From an uncultured Clostridia bacterium (lineage in GTDB: Bacteria > Bacillota > Clostridia > Oscillospirales > Acutalibacteraceae): 7,796 bases of DNA. Below are positions 5,533-7,796 of the stretch, piece after piece (the first letter of the stretch is position 1; each line of letters starts with the position of its first letter). Both the position numbers and the translations under genes were made by a program. The stretch is taken from the NCBI GenBank assembly GCA_944382025.1, contig CALWMQ010000053.1, forward strand, positions 1-7,796, written 5' to 3'. The notes under the pieces were generated by a model. It made no database searches. It worked only from the letters and a program-made list of their open reading frames with translations, and was not told the origin of the DNA.

Positions 5533-6617
5533 AACAGTCCTCTTTGTCATCTAAATTTTCCGGCGTCAGCATCAAAGTAATCAATTCCCTGCTTCCCGTG
5601 CTGTTGGCGTTTTTCATCGGCGGCATCATTATCGCCGCTATTGGGGAAAACCCCTTGAGCGCTTATGGCACCATGATCGGAAAGCAATTGTTCACCGCGA
5701 AAGGGCTGGGCAATACCCTGCACTACGCTTCGCCCCTGATTCTGACGGGCCTGGCCATTGCCATTACCTTCAAGGCGAATATCTACAATATGGGCGTGGA
5801 AGGCCAGATGCTGTTGGGCGCCTTCTTTTCCGGGATCGTGGGTTCATCCCTCAGCACCGGCAACGCTATTGTGGATAAGCTGATGTGCTTTGCGGTAGGC
5901 GCCATCTGCGGTATGCTGTTCGCCCTGATCCCCGCACTGCTGAAGGCCTTTTTCCATGTGGATGAAATGGTGGTCACCCTGACCTTCAACTACGCTATGG
6001 CCAAAGTGCTGGAATATCTGGCTTCCGGGCCGTTTCGGGACGCCGGCGCCGGGTATGTGTGTACCCCGGCTATCGCGAACAGCGCTACCTTCAGCCGGTT
6101 GGGGAAATCCCGTTTGACCTTGTTCTTCTTTATCGCCCTGGCGATTTTCCTGGTCATGTGGTTTGTCATGAAACGGACGAAGCTAGGTTATCAGGTTACC
6201 GCCATCGGCAAGAATGCGGAATTCGCGGAAGCAACAGGTATGCGGGTTCGCTGCAAGATCATTATCCTGATGCTGATCAGCGGCGCTTTGGCTGGTATCG
6301 CCGGTTCCGGGTATATGATGAGCGAGCAGTTCCGGTATACCCTGGACTTCTCCGGCAGCCCGGGTCTCGGCTGGGACGGTATGCTGATTGCCCTGCTGGG
6401 CCGTCATTCGCCAGTGGGCATTTTGGTAGCTTCGCTTTTCTACAGCGTCCTGAAAACCGGCGCGGATACCATCAATACATATACCAGTGTTCCCAAAGAG
6501 ATCGTAGCGGTTATCCAGAGCCTGATGATTCTGTTCCTGGCCGTCCAGTTCCTGAATGAACGGTTTGGTCTGATTGAGCGCTTCAAGAAGCTACGCGCTG
6601 AGAAGAAGGAGGCGTAA
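5529..6617 (+). CDS. ABC transporter permease (NupP/YufP-like), first of pair
   Basis: This 362-residue integral membrane protein belongs to the branched-chain amino acid/ribose/nucleoside permease group (BPD_transp_2). It has a short basic N-terminus, a first membrane span at about 18-38 and several further hydrophobic spans, including about 118-138, 195-214, 244-262 and 325-341. The family motif NMGVEGQML lies at 87-95. A cytoplasmic loop TKLGYQVTAIGKNAEFAEATGM (about 217-238) is the likely contact with the ATPase, and GWDGMLIALLGRHSPVGIL (281-299) is also typical. The C-terminus is charged and cytoplasmic. The start codon overlaps the ATPase stop by four bases, with GAGGTG (5518-5523) as ribosome binding site inside the ATPase gene. 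It should form a heterodimeric channel with the next gene product. Length and motifs are normal. Confidence 0.93.
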   Translation: MKQSSLSSKFSGVSIKVINSLLPVLLAFFIGGIIIAAIGENPLSAYGTMIGKQLFTAKGLGNTLHYASPLILTGLAIAITFKANIYNMGVEGQMLLGAFFSGIVGSSLSTGNAIVDKLMCFAVGAICGMLFALIPALLKAFFHVDEMVVTLTFNYAMAKVLEYLASGPFRDAGAGYVCTPAIANSATFSRLGKSRLTLFFFIALAIFLVMWFVMKRTKLGYQVTAIGKNAEFAEATGMRVRCKIIILMLISGALAGIAGSGYMMSEQFRYTLDFSGSPGLGWDGMLIALLGRHSPVGILVASLFYSVLKTGADTINTYTSVPKEIVAVIQSLMILFLAVQFLNERFGLIERFKKLRAEKKEA

Positions 6618-6620
6618 GAA

Positions 6621-7526
6621 ATGGATTTTATAAATAACTTGTTATATAACTCTGTTTATAACGCGGCTCCTATTCTGCTGTGCGTATTGGGCGGCATTTT
6701 CGCCTACAAGGCCAATGTGCTGAATATCGCATTGGAAGGCTTGATGCTGGCGGGTGCTTTTGTATCCATGCTGGTGGCGTATCTGACCCATAACCTGTTC
6801 CTGGGCATTCTGTCCGCCATTGTAGTGTGCCTGCTGCTGGGATTGGTCTTCTCGGTGATGAGCGTTACCTACAAAGGAAACGTTATTGTGGTTGGTTTGG
6901 CTATCAATATGCTGGTTCCGGCTGTAGCGGATTTTGTGCTCAAGCTGATGAAGAGTTCCAACATCAATCTGACCTGGGCCAATGTCAACGATTTCAAGAT
7001 CAACATTCCCTTTATTGAAGATATCCCGATCCTGGGCAGTATTCTCAGCGGGCATCCGCCGATTACGTATATCGCGTTCCTGATGATTATTGTCATGGCT
7101 GTACTGATGTATCGCACCAAATTCGGGGTTTATGTCCGTGTGGTGGGAGAGAACGATGACGCGGCACGCAGCCTGGGGCTCAAGAGCAATCAGTACAAAT
7201 ATATTGCGATTCTGATTGGCGCATTCTGCTGCGCGCTGGCCGGCATTAACCTTTCCATGGAACGGCTGGCTGTATTTACCAACGACATGACTGCCGGACG
7301 AGGCTTTATCGCTATTGCCGCCATTTATTGTGGCCGTGGGGCTCCCGGTCCCAGCGCGGTTTACGCTATTGCGTTTGGTGTGGCCAGCGCGTTGGCTACT
7401 CAGCTGACGGTTTCCGCCGGATCCGCCGCCGCACTGTTGGATGTGATTCCCTATGTGATCATGGGCGTAGTGCTGACAGTGGTATCCATTACCAAACGCC
7501 GCAAGGTGAAGGTACGTGGTTTCTAA
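6621..7526 (+). CDS. ABC transporter permease (NupQ/YufQ-like), second of pair
   Basis: This 301-residue membrane protein is the shorter partner permease of the same family. The paired motif NIALEGLMLAGAF lies at 35-47. The ATPase-contact loop TKFGVYVRVVGENDDAARSLGL lies at about 166-187, and AGRGFIAIAAIYCGR at 225-239. Hydrophobic spans occur at about 13-28, 38-54, 60-80, 150-165, 195-213 and 279-291, with a basic C-terminal tail (TKRRKVKVRGF). AAGGAGG (6606-6612), embedded in the end of the previous gene, lies eight bases before the ATG; the gap between the genes is three bases, so the two are tightly co-expressed. Its first half resembles the preceding permease around the NxGxEG / NIALEG motif, as expected for a duplicated pair. 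Nothing appears truncated. Confidence 0.93.
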   Translation: MDFINNLLYNSVYNAAPILLCVLGGIFAYKANVLNIALEGLMLAGAFVSMLVAYLTHNLFLGILSAIVVCLLLGLVFSVMSVTYKGNVIVVGLAINMLVPAVADFVLKLMKSSNINLTWANVNDFKINIPFIEDIPILGSILSGHPPITYIAFLMIIVMAVLMYRTKFGVYVRVVGENDDAARSLGLKSNQYKYIAILIGAFCCALAGINLSMERLAVFTNDMTAGRGFIAIAAIYCGRGAPGPSAVYAIAFGVASALATQLTVSAGSAAALLDVIPYVIMGVVLTVVSITKRRKVKVRGF

Positions 7527-7547
7527 TCGAAAGGAGCGGATCAACCC

Positions 7548-7796
7548 ATGAGCAAAAGCGCCTTGATCGTCGTGGATATGGTACACGACTTTACAGATCC
7601 CCAGGGGCTGGTATTCTACCCCCAGAACCGGGAGATTCTTCCCCGCATAGCCCAGGTAGTAAAACGCTGCCGGGATTATGGTATGACCATTGTGTTTATG
7701 CAGCATTGTTACCGTAAGGATAAGCCGGATAAGAATCTGGAGAATATGCGTCCCAACTGCATTGAAGGCAGCGGCGGGGAAGAGATTGATCCCCTG
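7548..7796 (+). CDS. Isochorismatase-family cysteine hydrolase (5' part, cut by window edge)
   Basis: The ATG at 7548 is preceded by AAAGGAG (7530-7536) with an 11-base spacing and starts 22 bases after the permease stop codon, so it belongs to the operon. The 83 codons present read SALIVVDMVHDFTDPQG near the N-terminus, where D10 matches the catalytic Asp of the family. The run NCIEGSGGEEIDP (70-82) matches the conserved CVEGT.G.EI.P segment. The expected catalytic Lys and Cys lie beyond the window. The family includes nicotinamidase, isochorismatase, ureidoacrylate hydrolase (RutB), N-carbamoylsarcosine amidase and biuret hydrolase. Where nicotinamidases carry metal ligands (Asp-x-His), this protein has MQHCY (51-55), apparently H53 and Y55, which argues against nicotinamidase. 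Linkage to a nucleoside-type importer suggests an amide- or ureide-cleaving step on the imported compound or a breakdown product; this is inference only. Confidence 0.88.
   Translation, partial: MSKSALIVVDMVHDFTDPQGLVFYPQNREILPRIAQVVKRCRDYGMTIVFMQHCYRKDKPDKNLENMRPNCIEGSGGEEIDPL

Noticed and set aside
6642..7706. 354-codon open frame antisense to the second permease and hydrolase start
   Set aside because: His/Gln-rich low-information translation typical of the complement of a membrane-protein gene, and it spans the boundary of two real genes.
7548..7796. Nicotinamidase (pncA) assignment
   Set aside because: The expected metal-ligand pattern (Asp-x-His with a downstream His) is not seen in residues 45-60, and the operon context is a nucleoside-type importer.

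Overview
The window looks like chromosomal DNA of a low-to-mid GC Gram-positive bacterium, most likely a gut-type member of the Clostridia. The evidence is the AddB-type recombination nuclease subunit (typical of Firmicutes), strong AGGAGG-like ribosome binding sites, a lipoprotein-anchored solute receptor and a consensus sigma-A promoter. The genus cannot be fixed from the sequence alone. I see no mobile element, CRISPR array, tRNA or rRNA.

Layout: (1) Positions 1-1511, minus strand: the N-terminal ~503 residues of AddB, running off the left edge. (2) Positions 1512-1928: a divergent, partly very AT-rich intergenic region. It holds a probable addB promoter, several palindromes, a CodY-box-like site beside a possible upstream promoter, and a near-consensus TTGACA-N17-TACAAT promoter with an inverted-repeat operator candidate at its predicted start point. 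(3) Positions 1929-7796, plus strand: an apparent operon. Its order is a GntR/HutC-type regulator with a UTRA domain, a BMP/PnrA-family nucleoside-binding lipoprotein, a double-NBD ABC ATPase, two ABC permeases, and the start of an isochorismatase-family cysteine hydrolase that runs off the right edge.

Working model: the lipoprotein captures a nucleoside or related heterocycle outside the membrane. The two permeases form the channel and the tandem-NBD ATPase powers import, the same architecture as the Bacillus subtilis guanosine importer NupNOPQ (YufNOPQ). The GntR/UTRA protein probably senses a ligand derived from the substrate and represses its own promoter. A hairpin with a short T-tract between the lipoprotein and ATPase genes probably lets the receptor be made in excess over the membrane complex. 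The hydrolase suggests that the imported compound, or a breakdown product of it, has an amide or ureide bond that is cleaved inside the cell. Its N-terminal sequence does not fit a standard nicotinamidase.

The gene content is recognisable and mostly ordinary. The parts worth a second look are the transporter-hydrolase pairing (true substrate unknown), the possible attenuator after the lipoprotein gene, and the unusually dense palindromic control region.
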